From positions 62,001-126,000 of the forward strand of contig NW_026527093.1 in assembly GCF_027744825.2 (NCBI RefSeq): a stretch of DNA of 64,000 bases, read 5' to 3'. This document shows positions 50,383 to 63,917 of this stretch, piece after piece (within the stretch, counting starts at the first letter, position 1; each line of letters starts with the position of its first letter). The notes beneath the pieces were generated by a model. The model had not been told where the DNA came from. It was given only the letters and a program-made list of their open reading frames with translations, and did no database searches. The stretch comes from Synchiropus splendidus (Eukaryota; Chordata; Actinopteri; Syngnathiformes; Callionymidae). The position numbers and the translations under genes were made by a program.

Positions 50383-52638
50383 GTTTGGCGTTCCGAAACC
50401 CACCTTATCTCAGGCTGAAAAGCGTTTTTACGCATTGTGCCATAACTTTTCAGGGAAGCTTCAGAACATGAAATTTTAACATCCCACTATAGCAGAAAGG
50501 GTCTTTCTAGTAGGTGCACATCAAATCTAAGCTCTCTGAAGTGTTTTTCGAAAGTTATCAACACTTTTATGTTTGGCGTTCCGAAACCCACCTTATCTCA
50601 GGCTGAAAAGCGTTTTTGTGCATTGTGCCATAACTTTTCAGGGAAGCTTCAGAACATGAAATTTTAACCTCCCACTATAGCAGAAAGGGTCTTTCTAGTA
50701 GTTGCACATCAAATCTAAACTGTCTGAAGTGTTTTTCCAAAGTTATCAACACTTTTATGTTTGGCGTTCCGAAACCCACCTTATCTCAGGCTGAAAAGCG
50801 TTTTTGTGCATTGTGCCATAACTTTTCAGGGAAGCTTCAGAACATGAAATTTTAACCTCCCACTATAGCAAAAAGGGTCTTTCTAGTAGTTGCACATCAA
50901 ATCTAAACTGTCTGAAGTGTTTTTCCTAAGTTATCAACACTTTTATGTTTGGCGTTCCGAAACCCACCTTATCTCAGGCTGAAAAGCGTTTTTGTGCATT
51001 GTGCCATAACTTTTCAGGGAAGCTTCAGAACATGAAATTTTAACCTCCCACTATAGCAGAAAGGGTCTTTCTAGTAGTTGCACATCAAATCTAAGCTGTC
51101 TGAAGTGTTTTTCAAAAGTTATCAACACTTTTATGTTTGGCGTTCCGAAACCCACCTTATCTCAGGCTGAAAAGCGTTTTTACGCATTGTGCCATAACTT
51201 TTCAGGAAAGCTTCAGAACATGAAATTTTAACCTCCCACTATAGCAGAAAGGGTCTTTCTAGTAGTTGCACATCAAATCTAAACTGTCTGAAGTGTTTTT
51301 CCAAAGTTATCAACACTTTTATGTTTGGCGTTCCGAAACCCACCTTATCTCAGGCTGAAAAGCGTTTTTGTGCATTGTGCCATAACTTTTCAGGGAAGCT
51401 TTAGAACATGAAATTTTAACCTCCCACTATAGCAGAAAGGGTCTTTCTAGTAGTTGCACATCAAATCTAAGCTGTCTGAAGTGTTTTTCAAAAGTTATCA
51501 ACACTTTTATGTTTGGCGTTCCGAAACCCACCTTATCTCAGGCTGAAAAGCGTTTTTGTGCATTGTGCCATAACTTTTCAGGAAAGCTTCAGAACATGAA
51601 ATTTTAACCTCCCACTATAGCAGAAAGGGTCTTTCTAGTAGTTGCACATCAAATCTAAACTGTCTGAAGTGTTTTTCCAAAGTTATCAACACTTTTATGT
51701 TTGGCGTTCCGAAACCCACCTTATCTCAGGCTGAAAAGCGTTTTTACGCATTGTGCCATAACTTTTCAGGGAAGCTTCAGAACATGAAATTTTAACCTCC
51801 CACTATAGCAGAAAGGGTCTTTCTAGTAGGTGCACATCAAATCTAAGCTCTCTGAAGTGTTTTTCGAAAGTTATCAACACTTTTATGTTTGGCGTTCCGA
51901 AACCCACCTTATCTCAGGCTGAAAAGCGTTTTTGTGCATTGTGCCATAACTTTTCAGGGAAGCTTCAGAACATGAAATTTTAACCTCCCACTATAGCAGA
52001 AAGGGTCTTTCTAGTAGTTGCACATCAAATCTAAACTGTCTGAAGTGTTTTTCAAAAGTTATCAACACTTTTATGTTTGGCGTTCCGAAACCCACCTTAT
52101 CTCAGGCTGAAAAGCGTTTTTGTGCATTGTGCCATAACTTTTCAGGAAAGCTTCAGAACATGAAATTTTAACCTCCCACTATAGCAGAAAGGGTCTTTCT
52201 AGTAGTTGCACATCAAATCTAAACTGTCTGAAGTGTTTTTCCAAAGTTATCAACACTTTTATGTTTGGCGTTCCGAAACCCACCTTATCTCAGGCTGAAA
52301 AGCGTTTTTACGCATTGTGCCATAACTTTTCAGGGAAGCTTCAGAACATGAAATTTTAACCTCCCACTATAGCAGAAAGGGTCTTTCTAGTAGGTGCACA
52401 TCAAATCTAAGCTCTCTGAAGTGTTTTTCGAAAGTTATCAACACTTTTATGTTTGGCGTTCCGAAACCCACCTTATCTCAGGCTGAAAAGCGTTTTTGTG
52501 CATTGTGCCATAACTTTTCAGGGAAGCTTCAGAACATGAAATTTTAACCTCCCACTATAGCAGAAAGGGTCTTTCTAGTAGTTGCACATCAAATCTAAGC
52601 TGTCTGAAGTGTTTTTCAAAAGTTATCAACACTTTTAT
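48879..52638 (+). repeat. Tandem 10-monomer HOR in S2, 1880-bp unit, two copies
   Basis: M261-M270 and M271-M280 repeat the order of 1505-5264, including A99 in the first unit only (M269). The first mG monomer here (49255) has T46 to G, shared with the monomer at 45871 and absent from the S1 counterpart. This suggests that S2 and the preceding 18-monomer block exchanged or copied sequence after S1 split off. Confidence 0.87.
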
Positions 52639-52826
52639 GTTTGGCGTTCCGAAACCCACCTTATCTCAGGCTGAAAAGCGTTTTTGTGCATTGTGCCATA
52701 ACTTTTCAGGAAAGCTTCAGAACATGAAATTTTAACCTCCCACTATAGCAGAAAGGGTCTTTCTAGTAGTTGCACATCAAATCTAAACTGTCTGAAGTGT
52801 TTTTCCAAAGTTATCAACACTTTTAT

Positions 52827-55800
52827 GTTTGGCGTTCCGAAACCCACCTTATCTCAGGCTGAAAAGCGTTTTTGTGCATTGTGCCATAACTTTTCAGGGA
52901 AGCTTCAGAACATGAAATTTTAACCTCCCACTATAGCAGAAAGGGTCTTTCTAGTAGTTGCACATCAAATCTAAGCAGTCTGAAGTGTTTTTCAAAAGTT
53001 ATCAACACTTTTATGTTTGGCGTTCCGAAACCCACCTTATCTCAGGCTGAAAAGCGTTTTTGTGCATTGTGCCATAACTTTTCAGGAAAGCTTCAGAACA
53101 TGAAATTTTAACCTCCCACTATAGCAGAAAGGGTCTTTCTAGTAGTTGCACATCAAATCTAAACTGTCTGAAGTGTTTTTCCAAAGTTATCAACACTTTT
53201 ATGTTTGGCGTTCCGAAACCCACCTTATCTCAGGCTGAAAAGCGTTTTTACGCATTGTGCCATAACTTTTCAGGGAAGCTTCAGAACATGAAATTTTAAC
53301 CTCCCACTATAGCAGAAAGGGTCTTTCTAGTAGGTGCACATCAAATCTAAGCTCTCTGAAGTGTTTTTCGAAAGTTATCAACACTTTTATGTTTGGCGTT
53401 CCGAAACCCACCTTATCTCAGGCTGAAAAGCGTTTTTGTGCATTGTGCCATAACTTTTCAGGGAAGCTTCAGAACATGAAATTTTAACCTCCCACTATAG
53501 CAGAAAGGGTCTTTCTAGTAGTTGCACATCAAATCTAAACGGTCTGAAGTGTTTTTCCAAAGTTATTAACACTTTTATGTTTGGCGTTCCGAAACCCACC
53601 TTATCTCAGGCTGAAAAGCGTTTTTGTGCATTGTGCCATAACTTTTCAGGGAAGCTTCAGAACATGAAATTTTAACCTCCCACTATAGCAGAAAGGGTCT
53701 TTCTAGTAGTTGCACATCAAATCTAAACTGTCTGAAGTGTTTTTCCAAAGTTATCAACACTTTTATGTTTGGCGTTCCGAAACCCACCTTATCTCAGGCT
53801 GAAAAGCGTTTTTGTGCATTGTGCCATAACTTTTCAGGGAAGCTTCAGAACATGAAATTTTAACCTCCCACTATAGCAGAAAGGGTCTTTCTAGTAGTTG
53901 CACATCAAATCTAAGCTGTCTGAAGTGTTTTTCAAAAGTTATCAACACTTTTATGTTTGGCGTTCCGAAACCCACCTTATCTCAGGCTGAAAAGCGTTTT
54001 TGTGCATTGTGCCATAACTTTTCAGGAAAGCTTCAGAACATGAAATTTTAACCTCCCACTATAGCAGAAAGGGTCTTTCTAGTAGTTGAACATCAAATCT
54101 AAACTGTCTGAAGTGTTTTTCAAAAGTTATCAACACTTTTATGTTTGGCGTTCCGAAACCCACCTTATCTCAGGCTGAAAAGCGTTTTTACGCATTGTGC
54201 CATAACTTTTCAGGGAAGCTTCAGAACATGAAATTTTAAGCTCCCACTATAGCAGAAAGGGTCTTTCTAGTAGGTGCACATCAAATCTAAGCTCTCTGAA
54301 GTGTTTTTCGAAAGTTATCAACACTTTTATGTTTGGCGTTCCGAAACCCACCTTATCTCAGGCTGAAAAGCGTTTTTGTGCATTGTGCCATAACTTTTCA
54401 GGGAAGCTTCAGAACATGAAATTTTAACCTCCCACTATAGCAGAAAGGGTCTTTCTAGTAGTTGCACATCAAATCTAAACTGTCTGAAGTGTTTTTCCAA
54501 AGTTATCAACACTTTTATGTTTGGCGTTCCGAAACCCACCTTATCTCAGGCTGAAAAGCGTTTTTGTGCATTGTGCCATAACTTTTCAGGGAAGCTTCAG
54601 AACATGAAATTTTAACCTCCCACTATAGCAAAAAGGGTCTTTCTAGTAGTTGCACATCAAATCTAAACTGTCTGAAGTGTTTTTCCTAAGTTATCAACAC
54701 TTTTATGTTTGGCGTTCCGAAACCCACCTTATCTCAGGCTGAAAAGCGTTTTTGTGCATTGTGCCATAACTTTTCAGGGAAGCTTCAGAACATGAAATTT
54801 TAACCTCCCACTATAGCAGAAAGGGTCTTTCTAGTAGTTGCACATCAAATCTAAGCTGTCTGAAGTGTTTTTCAAAAGTTATCAACACTTTTATGTTTGG
54901 CGTTCCGAAACCCACCTTATCTCAGGCTGAAAAGCGTTTTTACGCATTGTGCCATAACTTTTCAGGAAAGCTTCAGAACATGAAATTTTAACCTCCCACT
55001 ATAGCAGAAAGGGTCTTTCTAGTAGTTGCACATCAAATCTAAACTGTCTGAAGTGTTTTTCCAAAGTTATCAACACTTTTATGTTTGGCGTTCCGAAACC
55101 CACCTTATCTCAGGCTGAAAAGCGTTTTTGTGCATTGTGCCATAACTTTTCAGGGAAGCTTTAGAACATGAAATTTTAACCTCCCACTATAGCAGAAAGG
55201 GTCTTTCTAGTAGTTGCACATCAAATCTAAGCTGTCTGAAGTGTTTTTCAAAAGTTATCAACACTTTTATGTTTGGCGTTCCGAAACCCACCTTATCTCA
55301 GGCTGAAAAGCGTTTTTGTGCATTGTGCCATAACTTTTCAGGAAAGCTTCAGAACATGAAATTTTAACCTCCCACTATAGCAGAAAGGGTCTTTCTAGTA
55401 GTTGCACATCAAATCTAAACTGTCTGAAGTGTTTTTCCAAAGTTATCAACACTTTTATGTTTGGCGTTCCGAAACCCACCTTATCTCAGGCTGAAAAGCG
55501 TTTTTACGCATTGTGCCATAACTTTTCAGGGAAGCTTCAGAACATGAAATTTTAACCTCCCACTATAGCAGAAAGGGTCTTTCTAGTAGGTGCACATCAA
55601 ATCTAAGCTCTCTGAAGTGTTTTTCGAAAGTTATCAACACTTTTATGTTTGGCGTTCCGAAACCCACCTTATCTCAGGCTGAAAAGCGTTTTTGTGCATT
55701 GTGCCATAACTTTTCAGGGAAGCTTCAGAACATGAAATTTTAACCTCCCACTATAGCAGAAAGGGTCTTTCTAGTAGTTGCACATCAAATCTAAACTGTC

Positions 55801-56774
55801 TGAAGTGTTTTTCCAAAGTTATCAACACTTTTATGTTTGGCGTTCCGAAACCCACCTTATCTCAGGCTGAAAAGCGTTTTTACGCATTGTGCCATAACTT
55901 TTCAGGGAAGCTTCAGAACATGAAATTTTAACCTCCCACTATAGCAGAAAGGGTCTTTCTAGTAGGTGCACATCAAATCTAAGCTCTCTGAAGTGTTTTT
56001 CGAAAGTTATCAACACTTTTATGTTTGGCGTTCCGAAACCCACCTTATCTCAGGCTGAAAAGCGTTTTTGTGCATTGTGCCATAACTTTTCAGGGAAGCT
56101 TCAGAACATGAAATTTTAACCTCCCACTATAGCAGAAAGGGTCTTTCTAGTAGTTGCACATCAAATCTAAACTGTCTGAAGTGTTTTTCCAAAGTTATCA
56201 ACACTTTTATGTTTGGCGTTCCGAAACCCACCTTATCTCAGGCTGAAAAGCGTTTTTGTGCATTGTGCCATAACTTTTCAGGGAAGCTTCAGAACATGAA
56301 ATTTTAACCTCCCACTATAGCAAAAAGGGTCTTTCTAGTAGTTGCACATCAAATCTAAACTGTCTGAAGTGTTTTTCCTAAGTTATCAACACTTTTATGT
56401 TTGGCGTTCCGAAACCCACCTTATCTCAGGCTGAAAAGCGTTTTTGTGCATTGTGCCATAACTTTTCAGGAAAGCTTCAGAACATGAAATTTTAACCTCC
56501 CACTATAGCAGAAAGGGTCTTTCTAGTAGTTGCACATCAAATCTAAGCTGTCTGAAGTGTTTTTCAAAAGTTATCAACACTTTTATGTTTGGCGTTCCGA
56601 AACCCACCTTATCTCAGGCTGAAAAGCGTTTTTGTGCATTGTGCCATAACTTTTCAGGAAAGCTTCAGAACATGAAATTTTAACCTCCCACTATAGCAGA
56701 AAGGGTCTTTCTAGTAGTTGCACATCAAATCTAAACTGTCTGAAGTGTTTTTCCAAAGTTATCAACACTTTTAT
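52827..56774 (+). repeat. Single 21-monomer unit in S2
   Basis: M282-M302 correspond to the 21-mer found twice in S1, in the same order, including G151 in M285. The next monomer leads directly to an mL monomer at 56963, as M72-M73 do in S1. It is therefore one unit flanked by the same neighbours as the two-unit version. Confidence 0.9.
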
Positions 56775-57902
56775 GTTTGGCGTTCCGAAACCCACCTTAT
56801 CTCAGGCTGAAAAGCGTTTTTACGCATTGTGCCATAACTTTTCAGGGAAGCTTCAGAACATGAAATTTTAACCTCCCACTATAGCAGAAAGGGTCTTTCT
56901 AGTAGGTGCACATCAAATCTAAGCTCTCTGAAGTGTTTTTCGAAAGTTATCAACACTTTTATGTTTGGCGTTCCGAAACCCACCTTATCTCAGGCTGAAA
57001 AGCGTTTTTGTGCATTGTGCCATAACTTTTCAGGGAAGCTTCAGAACATGAAATTTTAACCTCCCACTATAGCAGAAAGGGTCTTTCTAGTAGGTGCACA
57101 TCAAATCTAAGCTCTCTGAAGTGTTTTTCGAAAGTTATCAACACTTTTATGTTTGGCGTTCCGAAACCCACCTTATCTCAGGCTGAAAAGCGTTTTTGTG
57201 CATTGTGCCATAACTTTTCAGGAAAGCTTCAGAACATGAAATTTTAACCTCCCACTATAGCAGAAAGGGTCTTTCTAGTAGTTGCACATCAAATCTAAAC
57301 TGTCTGAAGTGTTTTTCCAAAGTTATCAACACTTTTATGTTTGGCGTTCCGAAACCCACCTTATCTCAGGCTGAAAAGCGTTTTTACGCATTGTGCCATA
57401 ACTTTTCAGGGAAGCTTCAGAACATGAAATTTTAACCTCCCACTATAGCAGAAAGGGTCTTTCTAGTAGGTGCACATCAAATCTAAGCTCTCTGAAGTGT
57501 TTTTCGAAAGTTATCGACACTTTTATGTTTGGCGTTCCGAAACCCACCTTATCTCAGGCTGAAAAGCGTTTTTGTGCATTGTGCCATAACTTTTCAGGGA
57601 AGCTTCAGAACATGAAATTTTAACCTCCCACTATAGCAGAAAGGGTCTTTCTAGTAGTTGCACATCAAATCTAAACTGTCTGAAGTGTTTTTCCAAAGTT
57701 ATCAACACTTTTATGTTTGGCGTTCCGAAACCCACCTTATCTCAGGCTGAAAAGCGTTTTTGTGCATTGTGCCATAACTTTTCAGGGAAGCTTCAGAACA
57801 TGAAATTTTAACCTCCCACTATAGCAGAAAGGGTCTTTCTAGTAGGTGCACATCAAATCTAAGCTCTCTGAAGTGTTTTTCGAAAGTTATCAACACTTTT
57901 AT

Positions 57903-58089
57903 GTTTGGCGTTCCGAAACCCACCTTATCTCAGGCTGAAAAGCGTTTTTGTGCATTGTGCCATAACTTTTCAGGAAAGCTTCAGAACATGAAATTTTAAC
58001 CTCCCACTATAGCAGAAAGGGTCTTTCTAGTAGTTGCACATCAAATCTAAACTGTCTGAGTTTTTTTCCAAAGTTATCAACACTTTTAT
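57903..58089 (+). repeat. 187-bp mA monomer, S2 partner of the one at 14477
   Basis: It carries the same tgagttttttt change as the monomer at 14477 and lies in the same local order (mL before, a tcgac mB after). Sharing a rare complex change supports common descent of the two long segments. Confidence 0.93.
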
Positions 58090-61000
58090 GTTTGGCGTTC
58101 CGAAACCCACCTTATCTCAGGCTGAAAAGCGTTTTTACGCATTGTGCCATAACTTTTCAGGGAAGCTTCAGAACATGAAATTTTAACCTCCCACTATAGC
58201 AGAAAGGGTCTTTCTAGTAGGTGCACATCAAATCTAAGCTCTCTGAAGTGTTTTTCGAAAGTTATCGACACTTTTATGTTTGGCGTTCCGAAACCCACCT
58301 TATCTCAGGCTGAAAAGCGTTTTTGTGCATTGTGCCATAACTTTTCAGGGAAGCTTCAGAACATGAAATTTTAACCTCCCACTATAGCAGAAAGGGTCTT
58401 TCTAGTAGTTGCACATCAAATCTAAACTGTCTGAAGTGTTTTTCCAAAGTTATTAACACTTTTATGTTTGGCGTTCCGAAACCCACCTTATCTCAGGCTG
58501 AAAAGCGTTTTTGTGCATTGTGCCATAACTTTTCAGGGAAGCTTCAGAACATGAAATTTTAACCTCCCACTATAGCAGAAAGGGTCTTTCTAGTAGTTGC
58601 ACATCAAATCTAAACTGTCTGAAGTGTTTTTCCAAAGTTATCAACACTTTTATGTTTGGCGTTCCGAAACCCACCTTATCTCAGGCTGAAAAGCGTTTTT
58701 GTGCATTGTGCCATAACTTTTCAGGAAAGCTTCAGAACATGAAATTTTAACCTCCCACTATAGCAGAAAGGGTCTTTCTAGTAGTTGCACATCAAATCTA
58801 AACTGTCTGAAGTGTTTTTCCAAAGTTATCAACACTTTTATGTTTGGCGTTCCGAAACCCACCTTATCTCAGGCTGAAAAGCGTTTTTACGCATTGTGCC
58901 ATAACTTTTCAGGGAAGCTTCAGAACATGAAATTTTAACCTCCCACTATAGCAGAAAGGGTCTTTCTAGTAGGTGCACATCAAATCTAAGCTCTCTGAAG
59001 TGTTTTTCGAAAGTTATCAACACTTTTATGTTTGGCGTTCCGAAACCCACCTTATCTCAGGCTGAAAAGCGTTTTTGTGCATTGTGCCATAACTTTTCAG
59101 GGAAGCTTCAGAACATGAAATTTTAACCTCCCACTATAGCAGAAAGGGTCTTTCTAGTAGTTGCACATCAAATCTAAACTGTCTGAAGTGTTTTTCAAAA
59201 GTTATCAACACTTTTATGTTTGGCGTTCCGAAACCCACCTTATCTCAGGCTGAAAAGCGTTTTTGTGCATTGTGCCATAACTTTTCAGGAAAGCTTCAGA
59301 ACATGAAATTTTAACCTCCCACTATAGCAGAAAGGGTCTTTCTAGTAGTTGCACATCAAATCTAAACTGTCTGAAGTGTTTTTCCAAAGTTATCAACACT
59401 TTTATGTTTGGCGTTCCGAAACCCACCTTATCTCAGGCTGAAAAGCGTTTTTGTGCATTGTGCCATAACTTTTCAGGAAAGCTTCAGAACATGAAATTTT
59501 AACCTCCCACTATAGCAGAAAGGGTCTTTCTAGTAGTTGCACATCAAATCTAAACTGTCTGAAGTGTTTTTCCAAAGTTATCAACACTTTTATGTTTGGC
59601 GTTCCGAAACCCACCTTATCTCAGGCTGAAAAGCGTTTTTACGCATTGTGCCATAACTTTTCAGGGAAGCTTCAGAACATGAAATTTTAACCTCCCACTA
59701 TAGCAGAAAGGGTCTTTCTAGTAGGTGCACATCAAATCTAAGCTCTCTGAAGTGTTTTTCGAAAGTTATCAACACTTTTATGTTTGGCGTTCCGAAACCC
59801 ACCTTATCTCAGGCTGAAAAGCGTTTTTGTGCATTGTGCCATAACTTTTCAGGGAAGCTTCAGAACATGAAATTTTAACCTCCCACTATAGCAGAAAGGG
59901 TCTTTCTAGTAGTTGCACATCAAATCTAAACTGTCTGAAGTGTTTTTCAAAAGTTATCAACACTTTTATGTTTGGCGTTCCGAAACCCACCTTATCTCAG
60001 GCTGAAAAGCGTTTTTGTGCATTGTGCCATAACTTTTCAGGAAAGCTTCAGAACATGAAATTTTAACCTCCCACTATAGCAGAAAGGGTCTTTCTAGTAG
60101 TTGCACATCAAATCTAAACTGTCTGAAGTGTTTTTCCAAAGTTATCAACACTTTTATGTTTGGCGTTCCGAAACCCACCTTATCTCAGGCTGAAAAGCGT
60201 TTTTACGCATTGTGCCATAACTTTTCAGGGAAGCTTCAGAACATGAAATTATAACCTCCCACTATAGCAGAAAGGGTCTTTCTAGTAGTTGCACATCAAA
60301 TCTAAACTGTCTGAAGTGTTTTTCCAAAGTTATCAACACTTTTATGTTTGGCGTTCCGAAACCCACCTTATCTCAGGCTGAAAAGCGTTTTTGTGCATTG
60401 TGCCATAACTTTTCAGGGAAGCTTCAGAACATGAAATTTTAACCTCCCACTATAGCAGAAAGGGTCTTTCTAGTAGTTGCACATCAAATCTAAGCTGTCT
60501 GAAGTGTTTTTCAAAAGTTATCAACACTTTTATGTTTGGCGTTCCGAAACCCACCTTATCTCAGGCTGAAAAGCGTTTTTGTGCATTGTGCCATAACTTT
60601 TCAGGAAAGCTTCAGAACATGAAATTTTAACCTCCCACTATAGCAGAAAGGGTCTTTCTAGTAGTTGCACATCAAATCTAAACTGTCTGAAGTGTTTTTC
60701 CAAAGTTATCAACACTTTTATGTTTGGCGTTCCGAAACCCACCTTATCTCAGGCTGAAAAGCGTTTTTACGAATTGTGCCATAACTTTTCAGGGAAGCTT
60801 CAGAACATGAAATTTTAACCTCCCACTATAGCAGAAAGGGTCTTTCTAGTAGGTGCACATCAAATCTAAGCTCTCTGAAGTGTTTTTCGAAAGTTATCAA
60901 CACTTTTATGTTTGGCGTTCCGAAACCCACCTTATCTCAGGCTGAAAAGCGTTTTTGTGCATTGTGCCATAACTTTTCAGGGAAGCTTCAGAACATGAAA

Positions 61001-61097
61001 TTTTAACCTCCCACTATAGCAGAAAGGGTCTTTCTAGTAGGTGCACATCAAATCTAAACTCTCTGAAGTGTTTTTCGAAAGTTATCAACACTTTTAT

Positions 61098-62601
61098 GTT
61101 TGGCGTTCCGAAACCCACCTTATCTCAGGCTGAAAAGCGTTTTTGTGCATTGTGCCATAACTTTTCAGGAAAGCTTCAGAACATGAAATTTTAACCTCCC
61201 ACTATAGCAGAAAGGGTCTTTCTAGTAGTTGCACATCAAATCTAAACTGTCTGAAGTGTTTTTCCAAAGTTATCAACACTTTTATGTTTGGCGTTCCGAA
61301 ACCCACCTTATCTCAGGCTGAAAAGCGTTTTTACGCATTGTGCCATAACTTTTCAGGGAAGCTTCAGAACATGAAATTTTAACCTCCCACTATAGCAGAA
61401 AGGGTCTTTCTAGTAGGTGCACATCAAATCTAAGCTCTCTGAAGTGTTTTTCGAAAGTTATCGACACTTTTATGTTTGGCGTTCCGAAACCCACCTTATC
61501 TCAGGCTGAAAAGCGTTTTTGTGCATTGTGCCATAACTTTTCAGGGAAGCTTCAGAACATGAAATTTTAACCTCCCACTATAGCAGAAAGGGTCTTTCTA
61601 GTAGTTGCACATCAAATCTAAACTGTCTGAAGTGTTTTTCCAAAGTTATCAACACTTTTATGTTTGGCGTTCCGAAACCCACCTTATCTCAGGCTGAAAA
61701 GCGTTTTTGTGCATTGTGCCATAACTTTTCAGGGAAGCTTCAGAACATGAAATTTTAACCTCCCACTATAGCAGAAAGGGTCTTTCTAGTAGGTGCACAT
61801 CAAATCTAAGCTCTCTGAAGTGTTTTTCGAAAGTTATCAACACTTTTATGTTTGGCGTTCCGAAACCCACCTTATCTCAGGCTGAAAAGCGTTTTTGTGC
61901 ATTGTGCCATAACTTTTCAGGAAAGCTTCAGAACATGAAATTTTAACCTCCCACTATAGCAGAAAGGGTCTTTCTAGTAGTTGCACATCAAATCTAAACT
62001 GTCTGAAGTGTTTTTCCAAAGTTATCAACACTTTTATGTTTGGCGTTCCGAAACCCACCTTATCTCAGGCTGAAAAGCGTTTTTACGCATTGTGCCATAA
62101 CTTTTCAGGGAAGCTTCAGAACATGAAATTTTAACCTCCCACTATAGCAGAAAGGGTCTTTCTAGTAGGTGCACATCAAATCTAAGCTCTCTGAAGTGTT
62201 TTTCGAAAGTTATCGACACTTTTATGTTTGGCGTTCCGAAACCCACCTTATCTCAGGCTGAAAAGCGTTTTTGTGCATTGTGCCATAACTTTTCAGGGAA
62301 GCTTCAGAACATGAAATTTTAACCTCCCACTATAGCAGAAAGGGTCTTTCTAGTAGTTGCACATCAAATCTAAACTGTCTGAAGTGTTTTTCCAAAGTTA
62401 TCAACACTTTTATGTTTGGCGTTCCGAAACCCACCTTATCTCAGGCTGAAAAGCGTTTTTGTGCATTGTGCCATAACTTTTCAGGGAAGCTTCAGAACAT
62501 GAAATTTTAACCTCCCACTATAGCAGAAAGGGTCTTTCTAGTAGGTGCACATCAAATCTAAGCTCTCTGAAGTGTTTTTCGAAAGTTATCAACACTTTTA
62601 T
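61098..62601 (+). repeat. Tandem 4-monomer HOR in S2
   Basis: M326-M329 and M330-M333 repeat the mA, tcgac mB, mC, mL order of 17671-19174, with the same continuation into mA, tcgac mB, mC', mC. The mC monomer at 61474 lacks the T106 change of its S1 partner. Confidence 0.88.
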
Positions 62602-63917
62602 GTTTGGCGTTCCGAAACCCACCTTATCTCAGGCTGAAAAGCGTTTTTGTGCATTGTGCCATAACTTTTCAGGAAAGCTTCAGAACATGAAATTTTAACC
62701 TCCCACTATAGCAGAAAGGGTCTTTCTAGTAGTTGCACATCAAATCTAAACTGTCTGAAGTGTTTTTCCAAAGTTATCAACACTTTTATGTTTGGCGTTC
62801 CGAAACCCACCTTATCTCAGGCTGAAAAGCGTTTTTACGCATTGTGCCATAACTTTTCAGGGAAGCTTCAGAACATGAAATTTTAACCTCCCACTATAGC
62901 AGAAAGGGTCTTTCTAGTAGGTGCACATCAAATCTAAGCTCTCTGAAGTGTTTTTCGAAAGTTATCGACACTTTTATGTTTGGCGTTCCGAAACCCACCT
63001 TATCTCAGGCTGAAAAGCGTTTTTGTGCATTGTGCCATAACTTTTCAGGGAAGCTTCAGAACATGAAATTTTAACCTCCCACTATAGCAGAAAGGGTCTT
63101 TCTAGTAGTTGCACATCAAATCTAAACTGTCTGAAGTGTTTTTCCAAAGTTATTAACACTTTTATGTTTGGCGTTCCGAAACCCACCTTATCTCAGGCTG
63201 AAAAGCGTTTTTGTGCATTGTGCCATAACTTTTCAGGGAAGCTTCAGAACATGAAATTTTAACCTCCCACTATAGCAGAAAGGGTCTTTCTAGTAGTTGC
63301 ACATCAAATCTAAACTGTCTGAAGTGTTTTTCCAAAGTTATCAACACTTTTATGTTTGGCGTTCCGAAACCCACCTTATCTCAGGCTGAAAAGCGTTTTT
63401 GTGCATTGTGCCATAACTTTTCAGGAAAGCTTCAGAACATGAAATTTTAACCTCCCACTATAGCAGAAAGGGTCTTTCTAGTAGTTGCACATCAAATCTA
63501 AACTGTCTGAAGTGTTTTTCCAAAGTTATCAACACTTTTATGTTTGGCGTTCCGAAACCCACCTTATCTCAGGCTGAAAAGCGTTTTTACGCATTGTGCC
63601 ATAACTTTTCAGGGAAGCTTCAGAACATGAAATTTTAACCTCCCACTATAGCAGAAAGGGTCTTTCTAGTAGGTGCACATCAAATCTAAGCTCTCTGAAG
63701 TGTTTTTCGAAAGTTATCAACACTTTTATGTTTGGCGTTCCGAAACCCACCTTATCTCAGGCTGAAAAGCGTTTTTGTGCATTGTGCCATAACTTTTCAG
63801 GGAAGCTTCGGAACATGAAATTTTAACCTCCCACTATAGCAGAAAGGGTCTTTCTAGTAGTTGCACATCAAATCTAAACTGTCTGAAGTGTTTTTCCAAA
63901 GTTATCAACACTTTTAT